Positions 47,701-59,577 of a stretch of 64,000 nt of DNA are shown in pieces. The translations under genes were made by a program, and so were the position numbers. The stretch spans positions 5,017,501 through 5,081,500 of the forward strand of contig NC_092665.1 of the NCBI RefSeq assembly GCF_032118995.1, read 5' to 3'. The first letter of the stretch is position 1, and the number at the start of each line of letters is the position of its first letter. Source of the DNA: Asterias amurensis (lineage: Eukaryota; Echinodermata; Asteroidea; Forcipulatida; Asteriidae). The notes beneath the pieces are model-generated. The model did not search any database, was not told the origin of the DNA, and worked only from the letters and a program-made list of their open reading frames with translations.

Positions 47701-50700
47701 ATACAACGAGGCTGCAACTAGACTCGTTGTAACCTCGTTGATACATCGAAAAGCCATGCTTCGACCCCACGGTATCAAGTATTGTTATGTATACCGTGCG
47801 GTATAGTATCTATGCAGTTCGTGAATTCAGAGCGGGTTGGTGCTAACGATAGAGCCTTGGACAAGGCTAGGGCTCATGAAACCAATTAACCAACACTCTA
47901 CAAAAACCAGAAACCTGTATGTTGTAATAATAACTTACCCTCAACCATAAGGAAGAACCCGTCTTTGTCCTTCTGAAGTATCTCAATGGCCTTTTCTACC
48001 ATCTCAGACAATGAGGGCTCACCCCCTACGTCATTCATTCGGTTACCTTCAAATTGCATATGACTGGGCTCAAACAAACCTGAAAGGTAAGCAAAGTTAA
48101 TACAACTGTCAAATATAAGTTTCTATATTAAATCGTCCTGGTTAGTTATAAAGTTGAAACTTACGCATTTTTACTTGTTCCGTTTATATAAATTAGATAG
48201 TCAAAGGTTTCTTCCGTGGTTGACAGCTCCCTATTAGAGAGGTTCCGCAGAGTCACACATACTCTTACGTAAACGGATACGTCATAATACGTCATCACTT
48301 TTTGAGGTCCATGGGGATGTGACGTATAACCGTTGTACACAAGTTAGAATAGTCGCTCAAAACGGGAATCTGTCGCCATACACTTAAGTAAGAACGATTA
48401 TATTTTGTTTATGTTTTTGGAGCGGATTGTTTTTTTTAAATGCACCAGGTTTTCACCATGTCTTTTAGAGGTATCATACATGGATGTAGTTGGACATTGT
48501 TCCACCATGCTTCAGAAAAAGAGAAATGGACTAAAAAGTTAGGCGACGGATGTCAGTTTAGCCTGTGGAGTTTTGTATGTACTGTACATTTGGTTAATAG
48601 CGCCCTCTTGAGCCTCACGTTGAGGGTATTCGTTAGAATTTTGCACAACAAAACTACACAGCTCACTTGACGCGAACGCGTACGGTTCGATATCTGTATG
48701 CGTATTCGTATCCGCGACTCTGCGAAACCTCTCTAATAAGACGGACACAGATTGTACGTAATATTGTGATACAAAAAATAAAAATAAAATAAAGTGTAAA
48801 CAAACAAAGTAATGTAATGGGGTAAAACCAAATCAGGTTTGCTGGAATATAAAACTTAACTCTCATTATACGGCAATTATGGTAACCTACGTCTTTGTCA
48901 CCGCAGTTTGTAATGACGACGTGCGGCATCTAGCCTAAAGCCCGTGCCAATAAGTGAAACAACCCCGCATCATGTACGTACATGTACATTTAGCTCAGTA
49001 TAGATGCGGCGCAAGGGTTGTAGGCAAAATCATGTTCCAAACGACATACCTTGGTAACATTGGCTGTGCCATACACACGATAGATTGTACTTGTTCAAAT
49101 TGGTACATGAAGCAACAACTCACCTAAAAGATTGTCAGTTTCAAGTGGATTGACGTCTTTAAATTGTTTCAAATTCCACACGTACTTGCTGTTTGTCTTG
49201 TCTTTACCTGCTTGCCATTCGTCTTAAACAAAACATAATATTGTAAAACATTTAGTGAAATAAATCCTTTACTTGATTGTTAAGAGCTTCATGTGACCGA
49301 AAGAAAACTAAATGCTGTGGAACTTTAACTATCTTGAAAACATCTATAAAGTCAAGGTTTGATCAAGTGCAACTATTTCGATGAGAGATACTTCTACAAG
49401 AAAACAAACTTATCTATCTTCTATAACTACGCACCATGCTGTCTCTGTGGTAATGTCAGCGCCTTGCGGCTCATGGACAGTTATCGATTCACCATTATCG
49501 ACTTACCAATATTGATTTACCATTGTCGTTTCAACATTATCTTTTCCCAGTATCGATTCTCCATTTCTGATTCACAGTTATCTTTTTACGACTATCGGTT
49601 CACCGTTATTGATTCACAAATATTATCGAATCACCATTATCGATTCACCAACATCGATAAGTCGTTATTGGTTTACAAATATCGACTCACCAATATCGAC
49701 TAATTATTATCGATCAAATTATTGTTTCACCATTATCAATTCAGCATTATTGATTTCAGTAGCTCGGTTTCTATGGAATCTGGATGGGATCAGAAGCTGT
49801 TCAAGCAAAATGGTGCAATAGTCATCAATAATTGGGTTTAAGTTTGATCAGGTTTACATACCGATGAGATTTCGTCCATCATTTCTAGATCCAGCTTTAG
49901 AAGAGTCTTCAGGATACTCTGGGTCGGCAGCTTCTCTCGGTAACATTTTCATCCTTCCCCCACCCATTATAACCTGGCATAGATTAATGAAGAATTATTA
50001 TAAAAATGACCGCATCATGAAGTTGGTGGTCGGCATGCAGCAATGACTAGCAGGAAGGGTATTCTAGGAAGCTGCTTCTTAAATAGACACCATGCATGAA
50101 GTGATACTGACAAGTTTAAAACAGTGACATTTGCCAGCCTTTCATTATATGAGCACGCTTCAAAAAAATTCTAAAAAATTATTAACTGTTTAAATTGATT
50201 AACTATCGAATGCTTCCAGCTACCTGTTTCATTGCCGGTCAGTTTGTGAGATACTTTGATTCAAAAACCAAAATAACCCATGATATTGATGAGGGTGGCG
50301 AATAATCAAACGGTACATTCAGAATAGTGAACGCAAACACTGGTTCGTGTCAATGTTGCAGATTGTACCTGTGTATCCTGTCCGAGTGTTATGAGTTGCT
50401 GAGCGATGTCAATGCAACCGATGTCAGATTCCTTCTGCGGTATATCAGAGTCACACTCCCAGTCTCGATGGGGCGAATGTGCGTAAAGTGCGGCAGGGGT
50501 AGCGTGTGTCACACGGGCAGTGCTGACGAGTCCCGTTGCCTTGCCTTTAGAAAGCACACAAAGCAACGAAAACCTAATTTATTAGCTATATTATAATCGA
50601 TCGATACAATTTCAAGAACACAATATTAAAATTATTACAAAACACTTGACAACAAATCAATGAAAGTAAATCATATTTATTATACACACATTGACTGGCA

Positions 50701-53065
50701 ATGAGGTAATTGTACGTCTACCCCCGAGGGACTTTGAGTGACCAGAAGAGGGACCTATTTCCCGAGGCTGAAGGCCAAGGGAAATAGGCACCTCTTATGG
50801 TCACTAACAGGCCCGAGGGGGGAATAGACGTACACTAGTACCGAATTGTGCCAGTCAATATTGTGTATTATTATACAGCTTGGTCTTAAATGTGAAATAA
50901 GAACAACACGTGGAAAAGAAAGGAAGTTTTGTAGTTGCTGTTCACGGTTCAAGTCAAGAGAGGACGCTGTAACCGGGCACTATTTTCAAAGAACTAGTTC
51001 CCGCAAGACACATGCGCCCGATCACTAGACTAAGCTCATCCCACGAGACCGTGTTTCAGCCAACCAGAATACAGAAAGGGCAAGAGGTGTGTTATAAAAC
51101 ATTATATGAATATGTTGACGTTCTTTTAAACTTACCAGACTTTTGAGCAGATATCGTAACAGACTCCACATTAGCATTGAGACTAGATTTACAATCTCCT
51201 TTAATAGCAGAATCGTCTAGGCCTATCACTGCTGTCTTGGTTTTAACACCACTAAAATAAGCAGTAGCCGTACCAGCCGAGTCCGGTACTTGCCTATCGG
51301 TATTGTAGGTCTAGAGGATGAAAGAGTGCAGGAAATATTCTCAGACTAAATGCTCCGTATGTTTGACCACGTGGGGCGCACTCAATATAGTGGGTGCGTT
51401 CGTTTAGCTTCCCTTGGTCGACCCCGATCTGCCCCGGTACGTTCGAATAGCTTTGACGGTGCTCACCCGGGTCAGCCCCCCCCCCCTCCCCCAGTGCCCT
51501 GCTTGTGGAGTGGGTCACTTGGGGTGATCTGAGGTGCATGCCATCACCACGAGAGGGCGAGTGTGTTCGTTCGATTAGCTCTTGTCAGGGGTTCACCCGA
51601 GTGAGCCCCACGGGGTCGACCCAGGGAAGTTTATCGGGCACACCCACTGTTTGTATCACTTCGGGGCACTATTTCCCCGGTCAGGTTCTTGCTTTTCAGA
51701 ACCAGTGATTTCATTGGATAAACGTGCAGTGACGTAAGCATTCTGTTTCCGTGTTTTGATTGGTGATGTTTGGCATTTGTACTAGCGGTCATCTGCATAT
51801 GAATCTAGGTGAAAGGTGAAGATGGACAAGGATTGACCTACGCTAGAGGCCACTCTCTGGCGTTATCATTTCACAAGAGTTAGGACAAGTCTTATCTTGA
51901 CTTAGGACGAGTTACTCGTCCTAACTTTGGACCACCCATACGTTTTTAATATCTCCTATATAGGACTAGCCCTAACTCTTTGTGAAATCGACCCCAGACC
52001 TGCTTTAAGTGGGGAGGTTTTGTAAACGGTGAAGATCTCCTGCAGTAATTGTTTCAGTGTGAAGGTTCGAGACGTAATAATTATTGTTACCTTTGACAAA
52101 GCTACACTAGGGAACTTATCCAATTCGAGGTCTGTTTCTTCCACGTGATCTCCTTCCAGCTGCCCCTTGAGAATCCTCGCAGCCGTCACGGTTGTTATAC
52201 CCATCCCATCTCCGACGTAAAACACTACGTTCTTAGCTTTATTCGTGCTGAGTGTTTGCTCTCTGGTAATAGCTTTCTGCAAACTGTCGTAAGCCAGGTC
52301 ATTCCAGTACTTCGCACCTACAACGATTAATTTATACAAACACTACAAACACTACTCGAAGACAATCAGATAGTGTCGTCTGCTCAGATAGTGTCGTCTG
52401 CTCAGAACTGAAAGATCATTGGTGGAATTTTATGGGTTTCGTAATTTAGCTTTTGCAGATGTTGAAGCTCCTTGTAAATAGGATAAATTGATCAAGAGTG
52501 CACTTAAAAAACAATTATTGACAATAATTCATTTACTAAATAAAACATCCATTTGTTGATTATGGGGGTATTCATTTTCATTTAATTAATCACTATACAG
52601 ATATCTAATTGGCATATAGTTCTAAACATTATTGTTATATTAATTGCAACACCGAAATACATATACCGGGTATTTTGTTATGAGATTAAGGTGTGTTCTT
52701 TCTCGACCCTCATCTTCTGTGTTTTTCGATAAAAAATAATCGGCTGTAATATTTGTTGTGTTCGTACGTCGTTAAACTATCAATAAAAGACAATGGAACA
52801 GGGCACATTGCGTCAAAAACTCGGGTTCTATTCACGTGATAACAACACGCAAAACAACAGAACTCTCGTACAACCAGATCTCGCGTGAAACAATGTGATC
52901 ACTAAGTCTGCATACATTAACATATTCAACTTTGATCCGTTGAAAAGTCAAATGGGGCTCTACTCTATTCAAGCGAGAACCACTATATGCCTACTTACTT
53001 TGTGGTAGCACATTGCCTCCTGCAGTCAGCATATAGATCCAAATTAACCATCTTATATCCAACTT
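44528..53065 (-). CDS. ALPL: ALP3: alkaline phosphatase, ten exons, start codon in doubt
   Basis: The most complete copy. Exons 2-10 are open, in phase and joined by GT/AG sites; with exon 1 they would give 522 residues, close to human tissue-nonspecific alkaline phosphatase (524). It hydrolyses phosphomonoesters at the outer cell surface. Ligands seen: Asp in GDGMG (about residue 59), nucleophile Ser in [11 protein letters not shown] (about 109), AHS in exon 4, Glu in [18 protein letters not shown], and His in ETHGGEDV. The C-terminus ends in a hydrophobic stretch (ILALLLFSF) fitting a GPI signal. The expected ATG of exon 1 reads AAG; the only in-frame ATG left would drop most of the signal peptide. 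Introns carry a LINE-in-MITE, foldbacks and a minisatellite. It could still be active through another first exon. Confidence 0.88.
45043..45165 (-). CDS. ALPL: ALP3 exon 9
   Basis: [13 protein letters not shown] matches the family's PFTAILYGNGPG. Donor ACACAG|GTAAAG. 123 nt, phase 1 to 1. Intact here; ALP2 lacks 38 nt of it. Confidence 0.88.
45515..46649 (+). mobile_element. TTAA-MITE subfamily A split by a LINE (ALP3 intron 8)
   Basis: Orthologous to 25331-26388; TTAA follows at 46650-46653. Confidence 0.85.
45821..46633 (-). mobile_element. LINE (CR1/L2-like) 3' fragment, longer copy
   Basis: The frame 46270-46644 keeps more of the reverse transcriptase than ALP2 does: [14 protein letters not shown] and [14 protein letters not shown], then the NLRRIKRYL block. 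3' stem-loop as in ALP2. Confidence 0.82.
46679..46879 (-). CDS. ALPL: ALP3 exon 8 (zinc ligands)
   Basis: [11 protein letters not shown] and [13 protein letters not shown]. 201 nt, donor GAGGAG|GTAAG. The acceptor CACGAAG has a weak pyrimidine tract. Confidence 0.9.
47556..47879. mobile_element. Foldback element (ALP3 intron 7), longer central stem
   Basis: Counterpart of 27876-28157. Here GGGGTCGAAGCATGG is matched by CCATGCTTCGACCCC; the right half of that stem is deleted in ALP2. Confidence 0.78.
47939..48079 (-). CDS. ALPL: ALP3 exon 7
   Basis: [20 protein letters not shown] and [11 protein letters not shown], which includes a metal-binding Glu at the exon end. 141 nt, acceptor CCTTTCAG. 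Confidence 0.9.
48234..48736. mobile_element. TA-flanked element, 503 bp (ALP3 intron 6)
   Basis: TTAGAGAGGTTCCGCAGAGT at the left is matched by the reverse of the right end (TTAGAGAGGTTTCGCAGAGT), with TA on both sides. A TA duplication suggests a Tc1/mariner-type MITE. No transposase. Confidence 0.7.
49124..49222 (-). CDS. ALPL: ALP3 exon 6
   Basis: [17 protein letters not shown], matching the family's W...W region before LLGLFEP. 99 nt, donor TTTTAG|GTGAGT. Confidence 0.88.
49470..49765. repeat. Degenerate 14-bp minisatellite (ALP3 intron 5)
   Basis: Counterpart of 2430-2740. Confidence 0.8.
49862..49973 (-). CDS. ALPL: ALP3 exon 5
   Basis: [20 protein letters not shown], the MGGGR block of the family. 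112 nt, intact donor CATCG|GTATGT; ALP1 has lost both the frame and the donor. Confidence 0.88.
50369..50544 (-). CDS. ALPL: ALP3 exon 4
   Basis: [20 protein letters not shown] and [12 protein letters not shown], matching the family's VTTTRVNHATPSAAYAHS magnesium-site region. 176 nt. Confidence 0.9.
50668..51095. mobile_element. Insertion with foldback core (ALP3 intron 3)
   Basis: ALP1 lacks it (compare 4023-4030). Inverted arms: ACTGGCAAT...GTACGTCTACCCCCGAGG facing CCGAGGGGGGAATAGACGTAC...TGCCAGT, with inner CTATTTCCC/GGGAAATAG, over about 50690-50868. Confidence 0.7.
51136..51310 (-). CDS. ALPL: ALP3 exon 3 (nucleophile serine)
   Basis: [20 protein letters not shown]: the Ser after PD is the phosphorylated residue of the family. 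175 nt, acceptor CTCTAG. Confidence 0.92.
51391..51646 (+). mobile_element. MITE with TGGGTGCG termini (ALP3 intron 2)
   Basis: Same site as 4316-4558 judged by the left flank, but opposite internal orientation. It carries a C-rich expansion near 51476-51487. Confidence 0.8.
52091..52317 (-). CDS. ALPL: ALP3 exon 2
   Basis: [16 protein letters not shown], then [20 protein letters not shown], the family N-terminus with a metal-ligand Asp. 227 nt, donor CAAAG|GTAAC. Confidence 0.92.
52999..53065 (-). CDS. ALPL: ALP3 exon 1, signal-peptide exon without ATG
   Basis: Aligned with ALP1 exon 1, the codon at 53063-53065 is AAG where ALP1 has ATG. The next in-frame ATG is codon 12, followed by [10 protein letters not shown]. 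The donor CACAAA|GTAAGT is canonical. An upstream in-frame TGA rules out extension. Because AAG also makes an AG after a T-rich run, use as an acceptor from an unseen upstream exon is possible. Confidence 0.6.
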
Positions 53066-53919
53066 GTTGAAATCAAAGTAACAAAATCAGAGGTAATGAA
53101 ACAGTGTATACCGATCGTCACTGTTTGTATCCGACTGAGGTCATAGTCAGTTTGAATTACAGACTTCATAACTATAGAACAGCAATAACTTATCATTTCA
53201 TTCATTCTTTGGCTTTTGAACCTTGGAAATAAATTATCGGTTCTTGAACTTTAATTTCATATTTCAAATGGCCATTATCTATATCGGTACTTGTACTATA
53301 TCATCAACTTCACATCTGTATTTTTTAATACCAATTAATCTACTGTGAAGTTTTACAAAAAAATGGGACTCCTTCAAAGTATTGTGCCGAGGTTAACTCT
53401 GCATTTTACTAAAGTGGTAAACTATGTCGGTCAATTTTATACTTTGTTTTGCTGTAACGGTTTTTCAGCATAATTGTATGAGGAGTTGTAATAAGATTTG
53501 TAAAAAAAAAATCACCTTGAAAAACTAATAGTTACGAAAGCCCTCCAGAAAAAAACAAACCGATGTTTACATCTGTGATAACGGCTTGAGTCGTCATAAT
53601 GGATTCACCAACGCCTCCCCTCCCATCCCTACCCCAACTCCTCCCCACGTAAATAGCGGATGGCGTATCAGCGTTACAAATCCTTAACGATTGAATGTGC
53701 ATACAATCTAATTACATAGACGTTTTGATGATTCCGTAATGATGGACTGTAAATTGTGATAACCGAATCAAAATATCTTGGCGTTTTTTTTTTTAGCACT
53801 ATTCGAAATAGTTGATCCTCAATGTACACGTTCTTAATAAATTGTAGGCCTCTCGTTGACATGCATGGAGTATTTATTAAATTACTGTGGGCTGGGGGCA
53901 AATGTGTGTAAACACCTTT
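53066..53919. other. Upstream region of ALP3
   Basis: Closely matches 6916-7730. No gene. The promoter is presumably here, but I could not place it. Confidence 0.5.
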
Positions 53920-54279
53920 TGTAATATTGTCAAAGACCAGTGTTCACTCTTGCTGTATCTCAACTATGCATAAAATAACAAACCTGTGAAAATTAGAGCT
54001 CAATTGGTCGTCGAAGTTGCGAGATAGTAATGAAAGGAAAAAACACCCTTGTCACACGAAGTTGTGTGCTTTCAGATCCTTGATTTCGAGACCCTCAAAA
54101 TATAATTCTGAGGTCTCGAAACCAAATTCGTGGAAAATTACTTCTTTTTCGAAAACTACGTCTCTCCAGAGAAAGTCGTTTCTCACAGTCTTTCATACTG
54201 CCAACAGCTCCCCATTACTCGTTACCATGTAAGGTTTTATGCTAATTTGAGTAATTAACCAATAGTGTGTACACTACCT
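53920..54279 (+). mobile_element. TTAA-MITE subfamily A (upstream of C1q-3)
   Basis: Counterpart of 8090-8422; TTAA follows at 54280-54283. Starts within TAATATTGTCAAAGACCAG. Confidence 0.8.
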
Positions 54280-54282
54280 TTA

Positions 54283-54615
54283 AGCACATTTTGACGATTT
54301 TGAGATTTTCAATATATGAACGAGTCCTTTATGTCAAACAAGTTGCCCAAGATAGGGACAGAATCTCCGGGGACAGATTTCCATGAAACACCGGCCTAAG
54401 GCGGAATCCTGCCTTACGTGTTTTTTAAAACAATCAAAATGACTTCAATCTCATCCAAAAGTTCATTTGATTGTTTTTGATTTTTGTGGTTTGTATTGAT
54501 TGTTTTTGCTGCATTAAATATTCTTGTTTCCCAAAAGCATTTGTGCGTTTCGGTGGTAGTAGACTCTGAAAAAACAAAGAACACAATTGAAAATCAGTTT
54601 AAAAATACCCTTTAA
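54283..54615 (+). repeat. Module repeat R, module 3 (C1q side)
   Basis: Copy of 8423-8758. Confidence 0.75.
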
Positions 54616-54978
54616 GGGCAAAGGCAGGACACATTAATAGGTAACTTTCAACCACTTGTGAGTCTTTCCACTTGGTGTATCTCAACATAATCTTAAATTA
54701 ACAAACCCGTGAACATTAATTTGAGCTCAATTGGTCGTCGAAATTGCGAGAGAATAATGGGAAATTCACCCCCGTCGTACAAGTTGTGTGCTTTCAGATG
54801 CCTTCAGTTTGAGACCTTAACAACTCGAGAAAATACTTCTTTCTCAAAAACTACGTTTGTTCAGAGAGAGCCGTTTCTAACAATGTTTTATACTATTAAC
54901 ATCTCTCTATTGCTCAATACAAAGTAAGTCTTTATGCTAGCAATTCTGTTGAGTAAATACCTATGGTGTCCAGTGCCT
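54616..54978 (+). mobile_element. TTAA-MITE subfamily B (module 3)
   Basis: TTAA at 54612-54615 and 54979-54982. Confidence 0.85.
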
Positions 54979-55321
54979 TTAATGTTGCTCTGTTGGTGGC
55001 ACACTCTACTATAAATACATTGTCATTGCATTTCGATTTCGGAAAAAAAAAACACTGAGTTAGTGTTAGTAAACATATACTTCAAAATAGTGGAAGCACG
55101 AAAGAGATCCATCCGAACAGTATATATATTGCGTACACAGTTCTTTCTTTGATACTAAACTTGCACTTTAATTCACAATCATCGGGAAAATACATCAATT
55201 TAACGGAAATAGAAGGAAAACGGCCAGGAACTTCAGGAAGCAATCACACAATGCAACCCAGTAGGGCGGATATACATGTAAAAACACCATACCATTAAAG
55301 CGTGTACAAATTGATCTCCAT

Positions 55322-55690
55322 TGGTAACATACAGCCTCATCCAAACCAGTGATAGAGTAAGTCACTGCTTTCAACCAGTGACTTTACCACATGCACAATG
55401 TAGTGTAGAGTTTTACACCACTGGTATCCATTCAACATACAGTATCATTCAAACCAATGGTAGAGTAAGTCACTGCTTTCAATCAGTGACTTAAAACACA
55501 TACATGTAGTGTAGAGTTTTAAACCATTGGCATCATTCAACATACAGTATCATTCAAACCAATGGTAGAGTAAGTCACTGTCATAAATCAGTGACTTTAA
55601 CACGGTATTGATCCACAATTGTAACATACAGCCTCGTCCAAACCAATGGTAGAGTAAGTCACTGCATTCAATCAGTGACTCTAACACGTA
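55322..55690 (+). promoter_or_regulatory. C1q-3 upstream repeat array, four units
   Basis: Four units with GTCACTG...CAGTGAC. Three carry AAACCAATGG, giving three CCAAT boxes against fewer in the other copies. Confidence 0.6.
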
Positions 55691-55866
55691 TCTATGATTG
55701 GCTGCTCATCGACTGTCAATCAAACCCGAAGTAGACTGATGAGCACTTCAATGAAAATACAGCAGTATTTAAACGCGCTGCATCAGCAGCAGTGCTCATA
55801 ACAACTTTGCATCTTATCGGAAGAGAGAAACTGAGAAAGTTTGTACTACAATAACACATCGTCAAG
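55691..55866 (+). promoter_or_regulatory. C1q-3 core promoter and untranslated exon 1
   Basis: GATTGGCTGC near 55697, TATTTAAA at 55766-55773, donor CGTCAAG|GTAAGTG after 55866. Confidence 0.7.
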
Positions 55867-56008
55867 GTAAGTGTTCTCGTTATACTGTCGAACCCGCAGT
55901 TTGGCTTCTAGATGCATGCAGTGTATTTTAGGGTAGCCTATTATTTCAAGAAGGTTAGCAGTTTTGGCCCAAGAAGGGGCACCACTCTACCCAATAAAGC
56001 AGTTACAT

Positions 56009-56174
56009 TTACGGTGCTTTACCTGGCAGCTGGTGCCAGGTAAAATGCAGTAAATTTCACAGTAGCAGTTTTGTAAATTGTGCCTTGAGGGGGTAGTTTG
56101 CTAAAATCCACTTTGAAATTTACTGCACTTTTAATACCTGGAACCCTGGCTGCCAGGTATACAAAGCACCGTAA
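56009..56174. mobile_element. Hairpin MITE, 166 bp (C1q-3 intron)
   Basis: Counterpart of 30607-30772. Confidence 0.8.
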
Positions 56175-56904
56175 TTTTGACGGATTATTTTTAACAGCGT
56201 ATTCAGCTCAAGTTCTCATGTAGTGTTTGGGTCACTTGATCTCTGCCAACATTAGTGTACTGTGGTACTGTTTGGTGGTACAGACTGTAATGCCGTTGCA
56301 TTTCCCTTTGAAACCACGATACATAGCGTTGTGTCGTTGAGGCTTTTATCACCATACTTGCAAGTGGTTTCCGTTTTGGAGCAGCAAGTTCCGCTGGTAT
56401 TCTGTACATTGTCTTGTTCAAATAGTGGGCAATAAAAGTTTACCTAGACAGTTTCAGTTGAATGTGCTTGATATTCTGCTCGTTTTAATGTTGTGTACTC
56501 TTCATTCAAAAGCTGTCAACAAAATTAACAACAAGTACTGATGAAATGGCATTGTGTGACATGAACACTTTGTTATTTTGTTTTATGTTGTGGGTAAAAC
56601 AAAACAAGATTGAACATAATGCAACACTTTCACAATTATTATGGTGATCGGTGTTTTGTACAGCCGACGTGGGGAGGGGCAACCGAGGTGAAGCCGAGTT
56701 TGCCTGTTTGCCCCAAAAGTTTACACAAAACCTGGACCCCGTCACGGAGCATGCAACATTAATTGTTTTATTTTACCATGATAATCGATTCATCTTGTTT
56801 GGGGACAAATTGTTACCATCCTCCATTATTGTTACGACAATAATGACACAGTTTAAAACTATGACAGCATATTTTGTAAGCCAAAACATGGTGGCACACT
56901 GTCT

Positions 56905-58700
56905 TAAGGTGCTGTCACTTGACGTTTTAGCCATCGTATGTCAACGTATGAAAATTTTAGCGAGTACGCTGGCGTACGTCGAATAATTATGGGTAAAGGC
57001 CCCGTCACACCTTGACGTTTAAGCCAGCGTATGCCGACGTATGACAATTTTGGCGACTACGCTGGTGTACGTCAAATAAGTTATGGATAACTATGTATAA
57101 GTTTAAGAGCACGATGAAACACGCTGACATACACGTCTATGTAAGTCGTGTGGCTCATGAAGGCCCTGTCAAACCTTGACGTTTTAGTCAGCGTATGCCG
57201 ACGTTTGCAAATTTCTCTAAAACGTTGGCATACGCTGAACTATCGATGGATTTTTCAATTTTGAGCGTATACGAAGCGTAATCATAAGGAGGTGGACGGA
57301 TGCATACCGTAGAAGTGGCTTACACAGAGGGTTTCCATAACGAATGCTTATCGTATTGACGGCGTTCACAACTTATGTTCTACGATGGTCCAACTACTGC
57401 ATAGAGCGTGGGGGCAGCGTATTGCCGACGATCACATACAGTAGCCTATAAAGAGGGTGCCTCTCGACGATTGAAATAATAACTGCACTTGACATCGTAT
57501 TAATCCTCATGCGAACCCAAATTTTATATACCGATTCACATAACTTTGCCAATACACCATTACATGGTAGCTGTAAGTTTAGAAACAAGTTTAGTAAGTT
57601 CTGTGGTCATCCGGAACACGTCAAATACGTTCGACGTAAGTTCAAAGCACATTACTCATATAGGTTATAAGAAATACGTGTTTGGTACGCTAGACATTAT
57701 ATCGACGTATGTCGACTTATGATTACCTTACAAGTAACGTGTGTGAACGTGTGTCATCGATTGTAGAACGCACCTTCAACTTATGCGGAACTTATGAACC
57801 ACACGCTAGCACACTTAGATTTTGTTGTGCATGCACACAATTTCTCGACGACCTCGCCTTACTACGACGTACACGGCGTGTTTCAGCGTGCTCATAACTT
57901 ATACAAAACTTACCCATAACTTATTCTACGTACGCCAGCGTATTCGACCCCAATTTTGTATACGTCGGCATACGCTTGCTAAAACGTATAGGTGTGACAG
58001 GGCCTTAACATGTAATAGTAGTAACGTGCTTTGAACCTACCTCGAACGTATTTGACGTGCTCCGGACGACCACTTAACTTCATGAACGTGATTCTAACTT
58101 ACAGCTACCGTATAATGGCGTATTGGCAGCGTTTATGTGAATCGGATACAAATTGGGTTCGCGGGAGGATACTACAATGTCAAGTGCAGTTATTATTTCA
58201 ATCGCCGAGAGGCACCATCTTTGTAGGCAACTGGATGTGATCGCCGGCAATACGCTGCCCCCGCGCTCTATGCAGTAGTTGGACCATCGTAGAACATAAG
58301 TTGTGAACGCCGTCAACACGCTAAGCATTCGTTATGGAAACGCTCTATGTAAGTTACTACTACGGTCTGTATACGTCCAACTCGTTATGAATAGGCTTTG
58401 TATACGCTCAAAATTGAAAGTCCATCGAAAGTCGTCATACGTCGGCATACGCTGACTAAAACGTCAAAGTGTGACAGGGCCGATATACGTCTTTGTATTA
58501 TGCTTTGAACCTATTTCGAAATTATTTGACGACCGGACACCCACTTTTACTGAAATGGCGTAATGGCAGCGTTTTTGGAAATCGGTATACACAATTAATT
58601 GGGTTCGCAGGAGAATACTGTGATGCCAAGTGCAGTTAGTATTTCAAACGTCGAGGTACCATGCAATACGCTGCCGCGCCGCGCGCTATGCAGTAGTTAG
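56905..58700. mobile_element. Nested foldback element family (C1q-3 intron)
   Basis: Counterpart of 31498-33480. Here the 163-bp terminal tandem has one unit fewer (starts about 56998 and 57162). Right-hand ends lie near 57955-58005 and 58435-58480. Confidence 0.75.
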
Positions 58701-59577
58701 ACTATTCGTAGATATCGTATCTTTTTACACGAGGAGAAATCCTCACAATGTAGACAAGTTGAGGAATCTTTCTTGGATTATAAAATGAGCGAAGTGATAC
58801 GGACAGGAGCTCAATGTATAGGGTATTGGTTTTATCTCAAACAATCACTGTGTTGCACAATCTCTTGTTGATATAGAGGCATACGCGCCCCACCTTGTCT
58901 CTTTCCTGTAACTTTGTAATCTCTGTCAAGTCGAATCCGAGATCCAAAGCGGCTGTATGGAGATCATTACTATGGGTTGTATTGTCTAACCATGTCTCAG
59001 TGAAGGATACCAGAGTCTCTGTGTTTACGCATGTGATTAAACGAGCTCATCCATTTTGAGGCAAAGGGAACGGCAATGAACAATACCATTGTTGGGAGAA
59101 AGATTCTACCGGTCTGATTAAATTTCTTTCTCCTCAACACCCATATTTCCTCTTTTTCTACTTTTAAAGTTGTTTATTATTGTCTGAAAGTTGTTTGGGT
59201 GTCATTGGGGAGCATTTCAACACGATATTCAGTACGTTGAAGATCAAACGAGCCAACGGCACCCTGCCGTAAGCTAAGTAGGTACTCAAGTGTGTAGCGG
59301 TAGCCACTTTGTTGTGTGGAGCGATTATTTAGCTCAACACAACAGAACACTATCAATACGGCCAAGTACATAATTTAACACACACATGCTCAGCCCAGCG
59401 AAACACAAATTGACTAAAACGTGGTTAATGTGGAAAGTAGTGATAAAGAACTTCCACAAACACATGGAAAATGTGAATAAATTGGAGCTGACCCAAAACT
59501 GGTGGTCACCGCTAGAGCAGCGCCTTCTATGTCTGCATGTTTTCATCGTTTGTTTTATTTATTCTATTAAATTACAG

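Larger units (their letters stand above)
55867..59577 (+). other. Intron 1 of C1q-3
   Basis: Near-identical in order to the C1q-2 intron. About 58780-59570 shows no recognisable element. Confidence 0.7.
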
